Shown: piece by piece, positions 22,101 to 31,425 of the stretch | Numbering within the stretch: the first letter of the stretch is position 1 | Layout of the letters: the number at the start of each line of letters is the position of its first letter | Assembly: GCA_963851385.1 (NCBI GenBank) | Contig: CAWKPE010000012.1 | Span: 62,001 to 126,000 of the forward strand | Direction of reading: 5' to 3' | Length of the DNA stretch: 64,000 bases | From: CAWEFA01 sp963851385 | GTDB taxonomy: Bacteria; Bacteroidota; Bacteroidia; Bacteroidales; DTGW01 | Notes under the pieces: model-generated | Databases searched by the model: none | What the model was told of the DNA's origin: nothing | What the model saw: the letters and a program-made list of their open reading frames with translations, nothing else | Made by a program: the position numbers and the translations under genes

Positions 22101-25100
22101 TTCCGTAAATATCCACGTGTGAATTGCCTTTAAATAAAACAACAGTGCCTGGTAAAATGGTAAGTGTATTACCTTCGGGAATAGTTATATTACAGGTAAC
22201 AAACACCGTATCTTTATCCCATATTAAATTGTCAGTTATATTGCCACAAACGCTATCGCTGACATTTACTGAATAATAAACCGAATCTTTTAATCCGTGG
22301 CTGTCTTCAACACTAACTTTCACTTCTGCTGATCCCAACCAGCCTGGTGCAGCAACAATATCATAGGTTGAGCCTGTAGTATCGCCTGAAAGATTTTTAA
22401 TTGCAAGATGCGATTCATTTGATTCTACTTTCAATGTATGTGTATCAGCTTCATCGGCATCAAAGTAATCAACTTTCATCTGTTTTGTTTGTGATGAAAA
22501 AAGTTGAATATTTGCCACATCGTTTAATACAGGATGCCTGTTTACAGGTTCTCCTTCATACTCATAAGCGCCGATATCTATTCTTTTAACGCTGCCACTA
22601 TAAATTCTTGCATGGCCGGCTATATCGGTTTTGGGAATATTCATTCCTACCGTGTCTAAAGTGCCCGAATTAATACATAAGGAACTGTCAGTAAGATTGA
22701 AATTATTGACTGCTGTATCGGAAAAATCCGGATACTTGTTGATATTGTTTTCGTATTCATTTGTAAAATAAATATTAGCCGAACAGCTTATATTTTCTTT
22801 TCCTCCTTCGATGACTGAATAGCTAATTATTGGTTGCGATAATTCATTGTCTATATATATCTCGCTTTTTGAAACAGGCGACTCGTTGCCCCAGAGAATA
22901 TTATTTACCATAACGGGAGCTTGGTTTCCGGTTAAATAAACAGCATTTCCTTTGGTGCCGGGGATATTCTTGCAAATGGTGTTATTGGCCAGTAATCCAC
23001 CTGCAGATGATAAAAATAATCCCGATCCACCAGCACTTGCATAATTATTTATGATCACATTATTAATAACATTAAAACTGCCGGCAGCCAAATATATTCC
23101 GCCCCCATAACATGAACTGCCACACTTATTCCCTTCAATTAAATTATTAATGATATAACATACCTTATATCCTTCAATTCCTCCGCCAGCGCTTTGTGAA
23201 TAATTATTCCTGATTATATTATTTTTAATTGTATCCCCTGCACCTGAATATATTCCGCCTCCGGTTGAAGTAGTTGCCTGGTTGTTTTCAATAGTATTGC
23301 CTTCAATAATTGAACACTTCCCGGAATATGAAGTACAAATGCCACCTCCGGAATTGGCAGTGTTGTAACTTATAATATTGTTCTTTATTTTGCTTCCTAT
23401 ATTGCCAATATATATTCCACCACCATCGTAAGCGCTCTTGTTATGGTGAATATAATTATTTTCTATTACAGAAAAATCACTATAATTATAAATACCTGCA
23501 CCTTGCTCATAATTATCCGATAAATTATGGTGGATATTACAATTGGTTATAACCGCTCTTGAATAATAATCCAGTTCTATTCCCCGGTCTTTTGAATTCC
23601 TTATTTCGCAAAATCTTAATTCAGAAGTGTCTTGTCCTTCCTCCGGATCAAGTTTTATTCCTCTCCATGCATTGGCATATACTGTCTGATTAAAAGTAAT
23701 GGTATCGCTTAGAACAAAACGGATGGTATCGTTCACAGCCCCATTTGCCTTTAATGTTCCTTGAACATTGAGCACATAAGGGCCGTTGAAAATAACTTTT
23801 ACACCAGGTTTTATCGTTAACGTGGCGCCTTTTTCAACGGTCACATCGCAAACAACCTGAATAGTATCCTTATCCCACAACATATCCTCATAAATATTTC
23901 CACACGCTGAACGACTTACTTGTAAATTATAAGAGACACTATCCTGTAATCCTCCATTATCTTTTACAATTACAGAAATCAATGCATCTCCGGTAAATCC
24001 GGGAGCTGGTACTAATTTATAGACCGAGCCTGAAGTATCACCTGACAGGTTTTGAACTGTTACATTCGCATTATTGCTTTTGACAGTTATTGTATGGGTG
24101 TCGCCGGCATCGGCATCAAAGAAATTAATAGTATCTGTAACAGGTATCCCAAGCATGGCTGTTTTATCTTCAACTTTTTCTATAACCGGAGGCCTGTTCG
24201 ATGGATTTCCTTGATACTCATAAGCGCCAATATCGGGCAAAAGTACAGTGCCATTATATATCCTGTCGTTTCCGGCAAAATCAATATTGTTCAGCCTTGC
24301 TAACCAGGTATCGTTTACACCAGTATTTATACAAGGTGAATTTGACAGCAGGCGAAAATCCCTGTTTAATGAATCAATAAACTTTGGATATGTATCATAA
24401 ATAAATTTCTTATTTATTATTGATCCATAATCCTTGAATTTACTTTCCCCACCTTTTATCAGACAGTTTGTAATATCGAAATTTGTGAGACTGGATGAAT
24501 ATATTTCATATCCGTTATTTGCCGGGTCATTCCAAAATATACAGTTTTTTATTAACGCATTACCACTTGTCAGATGGGCAGTAGAAAATGAGCCAGTGTT
24601 ATTAAAAAAATCATTGTTGTATAATTCAACATCAGAATTACTGGCATAAATAGTAGATGAACCTGGTTTGTTATCATAAAAAAGACTATTGCCAATAAAT
24701 ATTTTTGAATTATCAGCTTCTATTTCAAAATAAGCATTATTCGGATTATTATTATTGCAAAAGACACTATTGAGAATTTCCACGTTCGTATTGTCCTGTA
24801 AAAGAAAAACCTTGTTATTTTTAACATATTCAAAAACACAATTTTCAAAAATGGAGCTATCATTTACATTCTTAAATATTATACCTCCCCATCCTTTGTG
24901 AACATTCCTTGAAAATCCGCTGGTATCAGCTGAAGTGAACCTTATTTTATTGCCCGTGGTTCCTATTGCTTTTATATTACCATCTGCTTCAATATTATAA
25001 TTGCCCATAAACCGGATGCACGTTCCTGGATGAATTTCAAGATTTGCACCGGTTGACACTTTAAAACTGCTTCCGATAAAAACAGTATCGATATTCCAAA

Positions 25101-26541
25101 CTGTGTTTTCAGTTATATCATAATTCACAGTATCATTCACGATCACTGCAAACGTATCAATATCTTTCGCACCATGATTATCGGAGACTGAAAGAATTAC
25201 ATTTGCCTTGCCAATCCAGCCTGGTACTGGAGTAATGGTATACTTTGCGTTATTGGTCTGCGCAGACAGTGTACTTAAACTAATATTAGGATTATCGGTA
25301 TTTACTGACAAAGTATGGCTATCGCTCTCATCAACATCAGTAAAACTGAAAGTCATTTCCTTAGAAGATGAGAAAAAAACATGTGTTGTGCCCGGATTAT
25401 TAATTGATGGCGGTCTGTTGGCAATAATGTCTCCCTGGTATTCGTAGGCGCCAATATCAATTATATCAACAGTGTCATTGAAAATACGCGGATTACCTGA
25501 TAAATCGTTAGGTATTAATGAGAGAATTTCTGATGAAAGATTCATTCCTGAATTAATCCCACAGGAATTATTTGACAAATGAAAATTCTTATTTTGAAAA
25601 TCAACAAAAAGAGGGTTTACCTCATAAACATTATTAAAGATATTATTACTGTTATCTGAGTATATATTTGATTTTCCATATTTAATAATACAATTTTCGA
25701 ACAAGTTATAACTTGAATATACTGCAATTAATGTTTTATATGTATTCGTATTGTCCCAGATAATACAGTTTTGCATCTTTAAAAGTCCATTTTGATTAAT
25801 AACCATTTTGTAGTCCTGGTAATTATTAAATGGATTGTTTTGAACGATTGTATTGTTAATGCACCTTACAGTATCTGATGCAGCATTTTTACCATATATA
25901 CAAATCCCAAGTTTGCCATTTAAAATCAGGTTATTGGCAACTAAGGCATTGGATTTCGAAATGTAAATGCCTCCGTAATAATTACCGGAATTATCAGAAA
26001 TAACAGAATTCAGGATTGATACGTCGGCTTCATTCACACAACATATACCTCCTGAATAGTTTCCAATATTATTTTTAATGTTACATTTATTGATAGCAGC
26101 ATGTCTGCCAATTACACTAACTGGAGCCTGGTAATCAACTGAACTGAATTTATAGACATACTCGAGAATACAGTTTTCAAGAACACTTGTATCATTATTC
26201 CCGCCAATTATTGAAATGCCTTTCCATCCAAGAGTGCTGTCGTTTTTTACTGAAACGGTATCTGCTGACGTAAAGGTGATCTTATCATTGCTATTGCCAA
26301 TGGCCAGCAAATTGCCTTTAACGGTCAAACCAAAACCAGTTGCAAACTGGACTTCAACGCCAGGTTCAATGGAAAGTGAAGTATCGGCAGGAACAGTTAT
26401 ATCCCTTAATACGATATAAGGCGAATGAACTTTTGTCCACATCCCCTTGACTTCATTAGAAAGTATGATTGTTTGAGAAAAAAGGTTCTGTGCAAAAAAC
26501 ATAAGAACCGAAATGACTGATAGAATAGTAAGTTTTTTCAT
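19132..26541 (-). CDS. Giant parallel beta-helix T9SS surface protein
   Basis: The ATG at 26541 ('MKKLTILSVISVLMFFAQNL') gives a signal peptide directly; 2469 residues. The protein has five consecutive right-handed beta-helix blocks, each of several hundred residues and rich in 'NN.I..N.A..GGGIY' turns (for example 'NNTANYGGGF', 'GGGIYCNASNG'). Each block ends in the choice-of-anchor-Q motif 'DIGAYEY/F'. Blocks 1-4 are each followed by a cadherin-like domain ('NRPPVIEKVEDKTAM', 'DADAGDTHTITVKSNN'). The last is followed by a dystroglycan-type Ig domain and a T9SS type-A C-terminus ('YPIPAKEAIYIEGLNN', ending 'KTYKIPKL'). Such helices often bind or cleave polysaccharides, but no catalytic residues are identifiable. 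Expected to be cell-surface attached. No frameshifts over 7.4 kb. Confidence 0.85.
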   Translation of the reverse strand: MKKLTILSVISVLMFFAQNLFSQTIILSNEVKGMWTKVHSPYIVLRDITVPADTSLSIEPGVEVQFATGFGLTVKGNLLAIGNSNDKITFTSADTVSVKNDSTLGWKGISIIGGNNDTSVLENCILEYVYKFSSVDYQAPVSVIGRHAAINKCNIKNNIGNYSGGICCVNEADVSILNSVISDNSGNYYGGIYISKSNALVANNLILNGKLGICIYGKNAASDTVRCINNTIVQNNPFNNYQDYKMVINQNGLLKMQNCIIWDNTNTYKTLIAVYSSYNLFENCIIKYGKSNIYSDNSNNIFNNVYEVNPLFVDFQNKNFHLSNNSCGINSGMNLSSEILSLIPNDLSGNPRIFNDTVDIIDIGAYEYQGDIIANRPPSINNPGTTHVFFSSSKEMTFSFTDVDESDSHTLSVNTDNPNISLSTLSAQTNNAKYTITPVPGWIGKANVILSVSDNHGAKDIDTFAVIVNDTVNYDITENTVWNIDTVFIGSSFKVSTGANLEIHPGTCIRFMGNYNIEADGNIKAIGTTGNKIRFTSADTSGFSRNVHKGWGGIIFKNVNDSSIFENCVFEYVKNNKVFLLQDNTNVEILNSVFCNNNNPNNAYFEIEADNSKIFIGNSLFYDNKPGSSTIYASNSDVELYNNDFFNNTGSFSTAHLTSGNALIKNCIFWNDPANNGYEIYSSSLTNFDITNCLIKGGESKFKDYGSIINKKFIYDTYPKFIDSLNRDFRLLSNSPCINTGVNDTWLARLNNIDFAGNDRIYNGTVLLPDIGAYEYQGNPSNRPPVIEKVEDKTAMLGIPVTDTINFFDADAGDTHTITVKSNNANVTVQNLSGDTSGSVYKLVPAPGFTGDALISVIVKDNGGLQDSVSYNLQVSRSACGNIYEDMLWDKDTIQVVCDVTVEKGATLTIKPGVKVIFNGPYVLNVQGTLKANGAVNDTIRFVLSDTITFNQTVYANAWRGIKLDPEEGQDTSELRFCEIRNSKDRGIELDYYSRAVITNCNIHHNLSDNYEQGAGIYNYSDFSVIENNYIHHNKSAYDGGGIYIGNIGSKIKNNIISYNTANSGGGICTSYSGKCSIIEGNTIENNQATTSTGGGIYSGAGDTIKNNIIRNNYSQSAGGGIEGYKVCYIINNLIEGNKCGSSCYGGGIYLAAGSFNVINNVIINNYASAGGSGLFLSSAGGLLANNTICKNIPGTKGNAVYLTGNQAPVMVNNILWGNESPVSKSEIYIDNELSQPIISYSVIEGGKENISCSANIYFTNEYENNINKYPDFSDTAVNNFNLTDSSLCINSGTLDTVGMNIPKTDIAGHARIYSGSVKRIDIGAYEYEGEPVNRHPVLNDVANIQLFSSQTKQMKVDYFDADEADTHTLKVESNESHLAIKNLSGDTTGSTYDIVAAPGWLGSAEVKVSVEDSHGLKDSVYYSVNVSDSVCGNITDNLIWDKDTVFVTCNITIPEGNTLTILPGTVVLFKGNSHVDIYGTLIVEGTQQHRIVLISNDTSATNNHWGGIYFYKNTVNSDTSKLSYCIIKYGRNLNIQDNKVIVSNCFFNNCYADNGGGIYILNSSPLIENCKFTNNAAYLTGGAISCIDKDYFDTYQTNPVIIGNEIYSNHANNGGAIYSYGTGAIINNNVIHNNTANYGGGFELDGEGNNPVLQNNLIYKNTAIYEGGAIYYNNSWSSFQINNTIVKNKSGKGGALNIQSYSFPQIYNDIIYYNVASQNGQQVYLYDNESRPGFFNCFIQYGFDSITGGGAGQGYTGLFKNILSVDPLFVDSTDDNYQLSDSSFCINAGTMNIKGMLLPEHDITGNARVFAGTLANIDVGAYEFQGNPKNRKPCIEHIKDQYTFISARKKLSVTYTDVDKTDTHIITISTGSPNVTVENKSGDISGSTYDLVPAIGWKGVSEIYVKVEDDKGNFAIDTFNLIVSEYYCGSIAENTTWGADTIKIACDVTVENGATLNILPGTVISFDDNAQLKVLGRLLAVGTKEQKITFTSSDMTGYPGANYKGWRGIRFYGPNNSDTSKLVYCKIQYAKGIDKSLAYDSYGGGLFINNWYRILVSNCQISNNTAVERGGGIYCNASNGIIVNNITSNNHAQYGGGLYYSDYYLGTYLINNIICNNLADYYGGGIYSSGLYSFNNLIVNNSSNYSGGLYIDGGQLYNTIIWGNTASYYPNLYVSYNYISMYNGVLQNGLTNIGYSSEVKVYEKMIEQNPQFVSTSQGTGTAYNGLTANWSLRASSPCINKGKTNMSSLYEFEFPGTDIAGENRILMDSIDIGAYEFRNIAPERTGTIPDLDINAGVPANVNIPVAGVFTDKNIGDVLTYKVAGINAPNWMNLSIAGENINITGTPGKNDMSSTKIAVTATDLFGATASDTFQITVTTGVPVNNIAEDSYDVYPIPAKEAIYIEGLNNNRNKIIRVELFDLTGKALSMPEIKNEGDKLRIDVSSLPAGIYCLTIRNGSEIKTYKIPKL

Positions 26542-26616
26542 TTTTATAAAGATTAATTTAAAACGGTGCAAAAATTCAAGATTCTGAGTAGACTAAAAAA
26601 TTCTTCGCTCAAAAAT

Positions 26617-26657
26617 GATGTTGTAATTCTTTCAAAAACTGTTGTAATTCTTTCAAA
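26617..26657. promoter_or_regulatory. Two exact direct repeats 21 bp apart before the beta-helix gene
   Basis: The 17-mer GTTGTAATTCTTTCAAA occurs at 26620-26636 and again at 26641-26657, a period of 21 bases (two helical turns). The pair lies 79-116 bases upstream of the beta-helix start (26541), in the intergenic region. Spaced direct repeats on one face of the helix are what an AraC-type dimer would recognise; the nearby hybrid regulator has such a domain. Function is inferred. Confidence 0.5.
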
Positions 26658-26756
26658 GTTCAGACAATATAATCACACAACTGACTGTTTTAGGCAGTTA
26701 CAGGAAAAATTTGCAGTACCGAAGATCGGGATTTAACCCATAATAAATTAGACTAA

Positions 26757-28154
26757 TTAATTTTTAATAAGGGGAATGAACTTCCAGTTGTTTTCATGAT
26801 TAAAATGAATTTCCGTGCCGTTTGGCCGTGGTAATATGTTATCGGGGGGAAGTAATTTTTGTAAGTAATATCCAAATTTAAGACTATCTTTTTGGGGAAT
26901 TATAATATTCATATCTCTGTCAATTATTATATGGATATTGAAAGCACCGGCAGGTTTGTTCCTTGTGCGCCATGAAAAATCCATACTCCAGTAAGTCCAG
27001 TTTATCGAAAATATTTTATCCCTGGTTGACAAAATAATATTTTCAACTGCTCCGTCAATAGAACAATCTTTAAAATACATTGAATATGGATCCCACCATT
27101 GCTTTTCAGGTTTCCACGGTAGGTATTTTTCATTATCAAGGTTTTTCCTGGTTCTTGAAGCTTCTCTTTGCGCGGAAAATTTAGGAGGTTTTGTTTCAGG
27201 ACCAATTAATCTGAAACCTTGAGAGAAAAAAGTTTGTTCATCAGTATAATAAACTCTGAAGCGGAACTTCTTAATCGTCTCAGAATTTTCTATTTCAGTT
27301 TTGTAGTCAGAAGTGTCTTTTGTTAACAAATAATAGCTAGCAATACCATCGATAAATGTTGTATAATGCCTGTTCCCTTTCACATCTTTTCTTAACCACT
27401 TGTTGTACCATTTATTAAATAATGGCCAATGATAGTCGCCCCCGATTTCCTGGCAATATCCATAGGTATTCGGGTACAACAAATCATTTTCATACCGGGT
27501 TACATTCGTTTCGGCAAGACCGTAAATGACTTCATTTTTCTTATTAAAATTATACTCAATGCTATACCAGGTTTGAGCCTTTTTAACTTCAACCAACCAG
27601 AACGGTTTTTTTTTATATTGAATTTTTAAAAGAAATGTAAAAAGATTCAGGCCCATTTTCTTGGAATAACTTTTAAACAAATTATATTTCGAAACCAAAG
27701 CCTTTACATCAGATTTTTTAAGACCTAATTTTGGTTGCGGATCGTTGATTAGATAATAAATCTGCCCGCTATCTTGTTTTAAACTTAATAAAGCAAAATA
27801 CAATTCATTACTGTTTTTCCTTTTTACTAAAATTCTATTACCATCTGCAGATACCATATCAACATCACCGATAACAATGGAGTCTCCATTTCTTTTCTTT
27901 TTGTAATCAAATCCATTTGTATTAAAATAATTCCATTGACTTTTTCCTATTCTGTACATTAACCTGTATTCCGCTGTTATATAAAAATAATAATATTGTT
28001 TATCGACAGGATTAAATGTTTCGGTGATTTTAGAACAAGGTAAATTGCTGAAAAGAATTGAGCTATCAAAATGCTCAGAATCCATTTGCAAAGTTTGAGT
28101 GAATACATGACTTGAAAAAAATAAAATAAAAACAATACTTAATAATAACTTCAT
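26757..28154 (-). CDS. Secreted aromatic-rich protein of unknown function
   Basis: I do not recognise a family. The ATG at 28154 begins 'MKLLLSIVFILFFSSHVFTQ', a clean signal peptide; the longer frame to 28340 would overlap the upstream regulator gene by 155 bases. The product is 465 residues and unusually rich in Trp and Tyr ('WKPEKQWWDPYSMYF', 'NWTYWSMDFSWRTRN'). It starts 'LQMDSEHFDSSILF' and ends 'NNWKFIPLIKN'. No T9SS domain, lipobox or transmembrane helix beyond the signal is visible, so it is probably periplasmic or released. It begins 31 bases after the regulator's stop on the same strand, so the two are likely co-transcribed and functionally linked. Confidence 0.7.
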   Translation of the reverse strand: MKLLLSIVFILFFSSHVFTQTLQMDSEHFDSSILFSNLPCSKITETFNPVDKQYYYFYITAEYRLMYRIGKSQWNYFNTNGFDYKKKRNGDSIVIGDVDMVSADGNRILVKRKNSNELYFALLSLKQDSGQIYYLINDPQPKLGLKKSDVKALVSKYNLFKSYSKKMGLNLFTFLLKIQYKKKPFWLVEVKKAQTWYSIEYNFNKKNEVIYGLAETNVTRYENDLLYPNTYGYCQEIGGDYHWPLFNKWYNKWLRKDVKGNRHYTTFIDGIASYYLLTKDTSDYKTEIENSETIKKFRFRVYYTDEQTFFSQGFRLIGPETKPPKFSAQREASRTRKNLDNEKYLPWKPEKQWWDPYSMYFKDCSIDGAVENIILSTRDKIFSINWTYWSMDFSWRTRNKPAGAFNIHIIIDRDMNIIIPQKDSLKFGYYLQKLLPPDNILPRPNGTEIHFNHENNWKFIPLIKN

Positions 28155-28185
28155 TTTTATTCTTCTTTTCAATATATATTTAAGA

Positions 28186-31182
28186 TTACTGGAATTTTTT
28201 GGCGTAATCGGTTGGAGAAACGCCATACTGCTTCTTAAAAAGTTGAGAGAAATGAGAATTGTTTGAAAATCCAAGGGCATAAGCAATTTCGGAAATATTG
28301 ATATCTTTTTCAATAGATTCTTCAAGTATTTTGGCGGCATGTTTAAGCCGTATCACTCTCATAAACTCGGCAGGTGATTGTCCAACCACGCTTGTGAGTT
28401 TCCTGTAAAGTTGTATCTGGCTTATGCCAATATCATTGGAAAATTGTTCAACATTATAGTTTGGGTTCGAGATATTATTCTCAACAGTGGTTATTGCTTT
28501 AGAAATAAATTTTTCAATATTCGATTCGACAAAAGTATGTTCAGAATCCATTAAAAATCGGGATTTGAAATGTTCCCTTAACTTATTTCTCGATTCAATT
28601 AAATTGGTAATTCGAACCAAAAGCAAATCTCTGCTAAATGGTTTGGATATATAATCGTCAGCCCCTGAAACAAACCCTTCTAAACTGTCTGAAAACGAAG
28701 AACGAGCAGTTAAAATAATTACCGGAATATGCTCAGTTCTAATATCTGTCTTTAATTTCCTGCACAATTCTATACCATCCATTTTAGGCATCATCAAATC
28801 ACTTATTATTAAATCGGGCATAGTTTCTATAACTGCATTAAATCCTTCTTCCCCGTTTTTTGCTTCCGTAACTTCATAATCCTGCTTTAAAATATCTTTA
28901 ATGTAAGACCTCATATCAGTGTTATCTTCCACTATTACAATTGAATTATTTCTTTCTTTCGAATCTTTAGGTTCAAAATCAACACTTTCATTTTGAGGGT
29001 TGAAATCTGTTCCGGCTAATTTAATATAATGTTCTATTTCATTCTGAACAAGATGAACGGGCGAATTTTGATTATCAATGATTTCGGGTTTCGAAAAATC
29101 AGAAGATAGATGTTTTTCAATGTCCGCTTTATTTTCAATTACAGGAAACTCAAGGGTAAATTCAGTACCTACATCCAGTGTACTGGAAACTTTTATTTTT
29201 CCTCCGTGAAGACTAGTGTACTCTTTTACTAAAGCAAGGCCAATTCCTGTACCCTGAGAAGCATTGACATCTGAAATATAAGCTTTATAAAACCTGTTGA
29301 AGATATAAGGAATATTTTCTTCAGATATTCCAATACCGGTATCTTTTACGGTTATGATGTATTTATCGGAATTATTGGGGCAGCTTAAAATTAATTTTAT
29401 TGAATCATTGGCTTTTGTGAACTTAAAGGAATTGGAAAGCAGGTTGTAAAAAATACGTTCAAATTTTTCAATATCAATTAACGAATAAACCGGCGAAACG
29501 TTTTCTGATACAAAAGCAATTTTTATCTTGTTTTTATGAGCCAGCGATTCGAAATTGGCCAGAATGAATTTTAAAGTATCATCTACATTGTATTTTGCCA
29601 ATTTCAATTCAAGCCGTTTATCATCTGATTTAGCCAATTCTAATATCTGGTTTACAAGATTTACAGTTTTTAAGCCGTTTTGTTTCACAATTTCCAATTG
29701 CTTTTTAACTGCATCGCTTATTTCGCCATATAGTCCATCTAATATAGAATGAATAGGTCCGGTAATAAGTGTTAACGGAGTTTTAAACTCATGTGTAAAA
29801 TTTTGAAAAAATCGTGTTTTATATTCATCGGCTTTTTTAAGTTCGGAATTTATTTTTTTAAGTTCTTCTGATTTTAATTTAATATCATTTGTCTTTAAAT
29901 TTACCTCGTCTTTCAGGTTTTTTGAAAGATGTTTGGCTGTGTTATATGCATCAGCGAATTTAAATGATAAAACAGATGACTGAATAATAATAAAAAACAC
30001 GAGTCCTAAGGATACTATAAAGTGCGTATCGTTGGGCATATGGGTAATCAATATATCATATACAACACAAAAGCCCATGACTATAACACCTGATAATACT
30101 ATTTTAGCATGAGGTCTTTTATTTGAAATTGCTTTGAACAATATAATTAAACTCCACACGAGTACCAGCAACACCGGTATTTGATATAAAACTATTATAC
30201 TGGTATAAAACCTTGAAGAAGTAAAAATTGTAATTAATGCAAGTGTTGCAAATATTCCATGCAAAAAACGTTCTATCTTTTCAAATGATTCATCCGGAAA
30301 AAGTTTTGAAATAAATAGAATAAATAGTGAACCTCCCAGAGGCAATGTTAAAAGTTCAGTTTTGTGAAGAATGGTAAATGAAAGACGAAAATCAATATCA
30401 AATGAATTTACTATTTCATTAACAAACAGCCTTACGAGTAAAACTAAACAAAATAATCCAAAATACAGACTGGACAAATCTAGTCTTCTTCTGTACCAAA
30501 TAAGCACATGATATAAAAACATGATAAATATTATACCAAAGATTAATGTGTTCTGAAAATTTAATTTTGAAACAAATCTTAAAACATCATTGTCATTTCC
30601 GATAATAATTGAATTCCTTGGGCCACCTAATTTATCATCGAAGTTTGTAACTTTCCATGCTAAACTAAGCGTGTCGCTTGCGGGAAGAAGAATGCTTTTT
30701 GAACTTCTTTCAGGATGATAGTTGTTTCGCGAATTACCTGTAATACCAAACGATAATAATTTTTTACCATTACAATATAAAACTGATGCACTGATTGCAT
30801 TTTTTAAATATAATCGTAATTGTCTATCATTTTTCGTAATTACTTCTAATCTTAACCATCCATATCCGTATGGTTCATTCACGATACTTTTCCATGTAGC
30901 AGGAACTAAAACGCTATTCCAATAAGATACATCATAATGTGATTTTGAATAATCGGGCGAATCGTGCATCCAAATGAATTTCCAGGGGCCATTTAAAGTA
31001 ATAATGCCATCATGTTCAAAATTCCATCCGGTTAAGTCTAAAACTCCCTTTTCGGCAACCGGCTTACTTTTCTTTTGAACATTTTTGCATGAATATGATA
31101 ACGGACTTATAATAAAAAGAAATATGCTTAATATTATTAAATTTCGCTTTAACAGGATAATATCAATATTTACAAGCCTCAT
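28186..31182 (-). CDS. Hybrid two-component regulator: 7TM sensor, kinase, receiver, AraC output
   Basis: One 998-residue polypeptide joins a whole signalling pathway. Residues 1-31 are a membrane/signal segment; about 45-205 an extracytoplasmic jelly-roll ('LNGPWKFIWMHD', 'YGYGWLRLEV'); about 208-408 seven helices of the 7TMR-DISM type; about 415-450 a coiled coil. HisKA follows with phospho-acceptor His464 in 'FFQNFTHEFKTPL', then HATPase_c with 'NLLSNSFKFT', 'DTGIGISEENI' and 'GTGIGLALV'. A receiver domain (746-862) has Asp795 in 'LIISDLMMPKMDG' and Lys in 'ISKPFS'. An AraC-type HTH ends the protein (890-998, 'EIAYALGFSNNSHFSQLFKK'). All catalytic residues are present. It probably senses a glycan or envelope signal and controls nearby surface genes. 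Confidence 0.92.
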   Translation of the reverse strand: MRLVNIDIILLKRNLIILSIFLFIISPLSYSCKNVQKKSKPVAEKGVLDLTGWNFEHDGIITLNGPWKFIWMHDSPDYSKSHYDVSYWNSVLVPATWKSIVNEPYGYGWLRLEVITKNDRQLRLYLKNAISASVLYCNGKKLLSFGITGNSRNNYHPERSSKSILLPASDTLSLAWKVTNFDDKLGGPRNSIIIGNDNDVLRFVSKLNFQNTLIFGIIFIMFLYHVLIWYRRRLDLSSLYFGLFCLVLLVRLFVNEIVNSFDIDFRLSFTILHKTELLTLPLGGSLFILFISKLFPDESFEKIERFLHGIFATLALITIFTSSRFYTSIIVLYQIPVLLVLVWSLIILFKAISNKRPHAKIVLSGVIVMGFCVVYDILITHMPNDTHFIVSLGLVFFIIIQSSVLSFKFADAYNTAKHLSKNLKDEVNLKTNDIKLKSEELKKINSELKKADEYKTRFFQNFTHEFKTPLTLITGPIHSILDGLYGEISDAVKKQLEIVKQNGLKTVNLVNQILELAKSDDKRLELKLAKYNVDDTLKFILANFESLAHKNKIKIAFVSENVSPVYSLIDIEKFERIFYNLLSNSFKFTKANDSIKLILSCPNNSDKYIITVKDTGIGISEENIPYIFNRFYKAYISDVNASQGTGIGLALVKEYTSLHGGKIKVSSTLDVGTEFTLEFPVIENKADIEKHLSSDFSKPEIIDNQNSPVHLVQNEIEHYIKLAGTDFNPQNESVDFEPKDSKERNNSIVIVEDNTDMRSYIKDILKQDYEVTEAKNGEEGFNAVIETMPDLIISDLMMPKMDGIELCRKLKTDIRTEHIPVIILTARSSFSDSLEGFVSGADDYISKPFSRDLLLVRITNLIESRNKLREHFKSRFLMDSEHTFVESNIEKFISKAITTVENNISNPNYNVEQFSNDIGISQIQLYRKLTSVVGQSPAEFMRVIRLKHAAKILEESIEKDINISEIAYALGFSNNSHFSQLFKKQYGVSPTDYAKKFQ

Positions 31183-31425
31183 ATTTCTTATGACTGGATT
31201 AAATTACCAGATATTTGAGCAATAAAGATATGCTATTTACTAGGTTTTTTAGCACGATTAATATTTTACGAATTAAATGAATTGCAGGTTACCAAATTAG
31301 AATGCGTAAGCTAATTCTATTCTACAGAATAATTGTTATAGAAATTAAAGTAGAATTTATTCATAATACTCTTTGAATATTTTTTATCCAGGTTTTGTAA
31401 TCTTCATACGATTTAGACTTCATTT

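Noticed and set aside
28155..28340. N-terminal extension of the secreted protein to 28340
   Set aside because: It would overlap the regulator's coding end by 155 bases and bury the signal peptide 62 residues inside; ATG 28154 is better.
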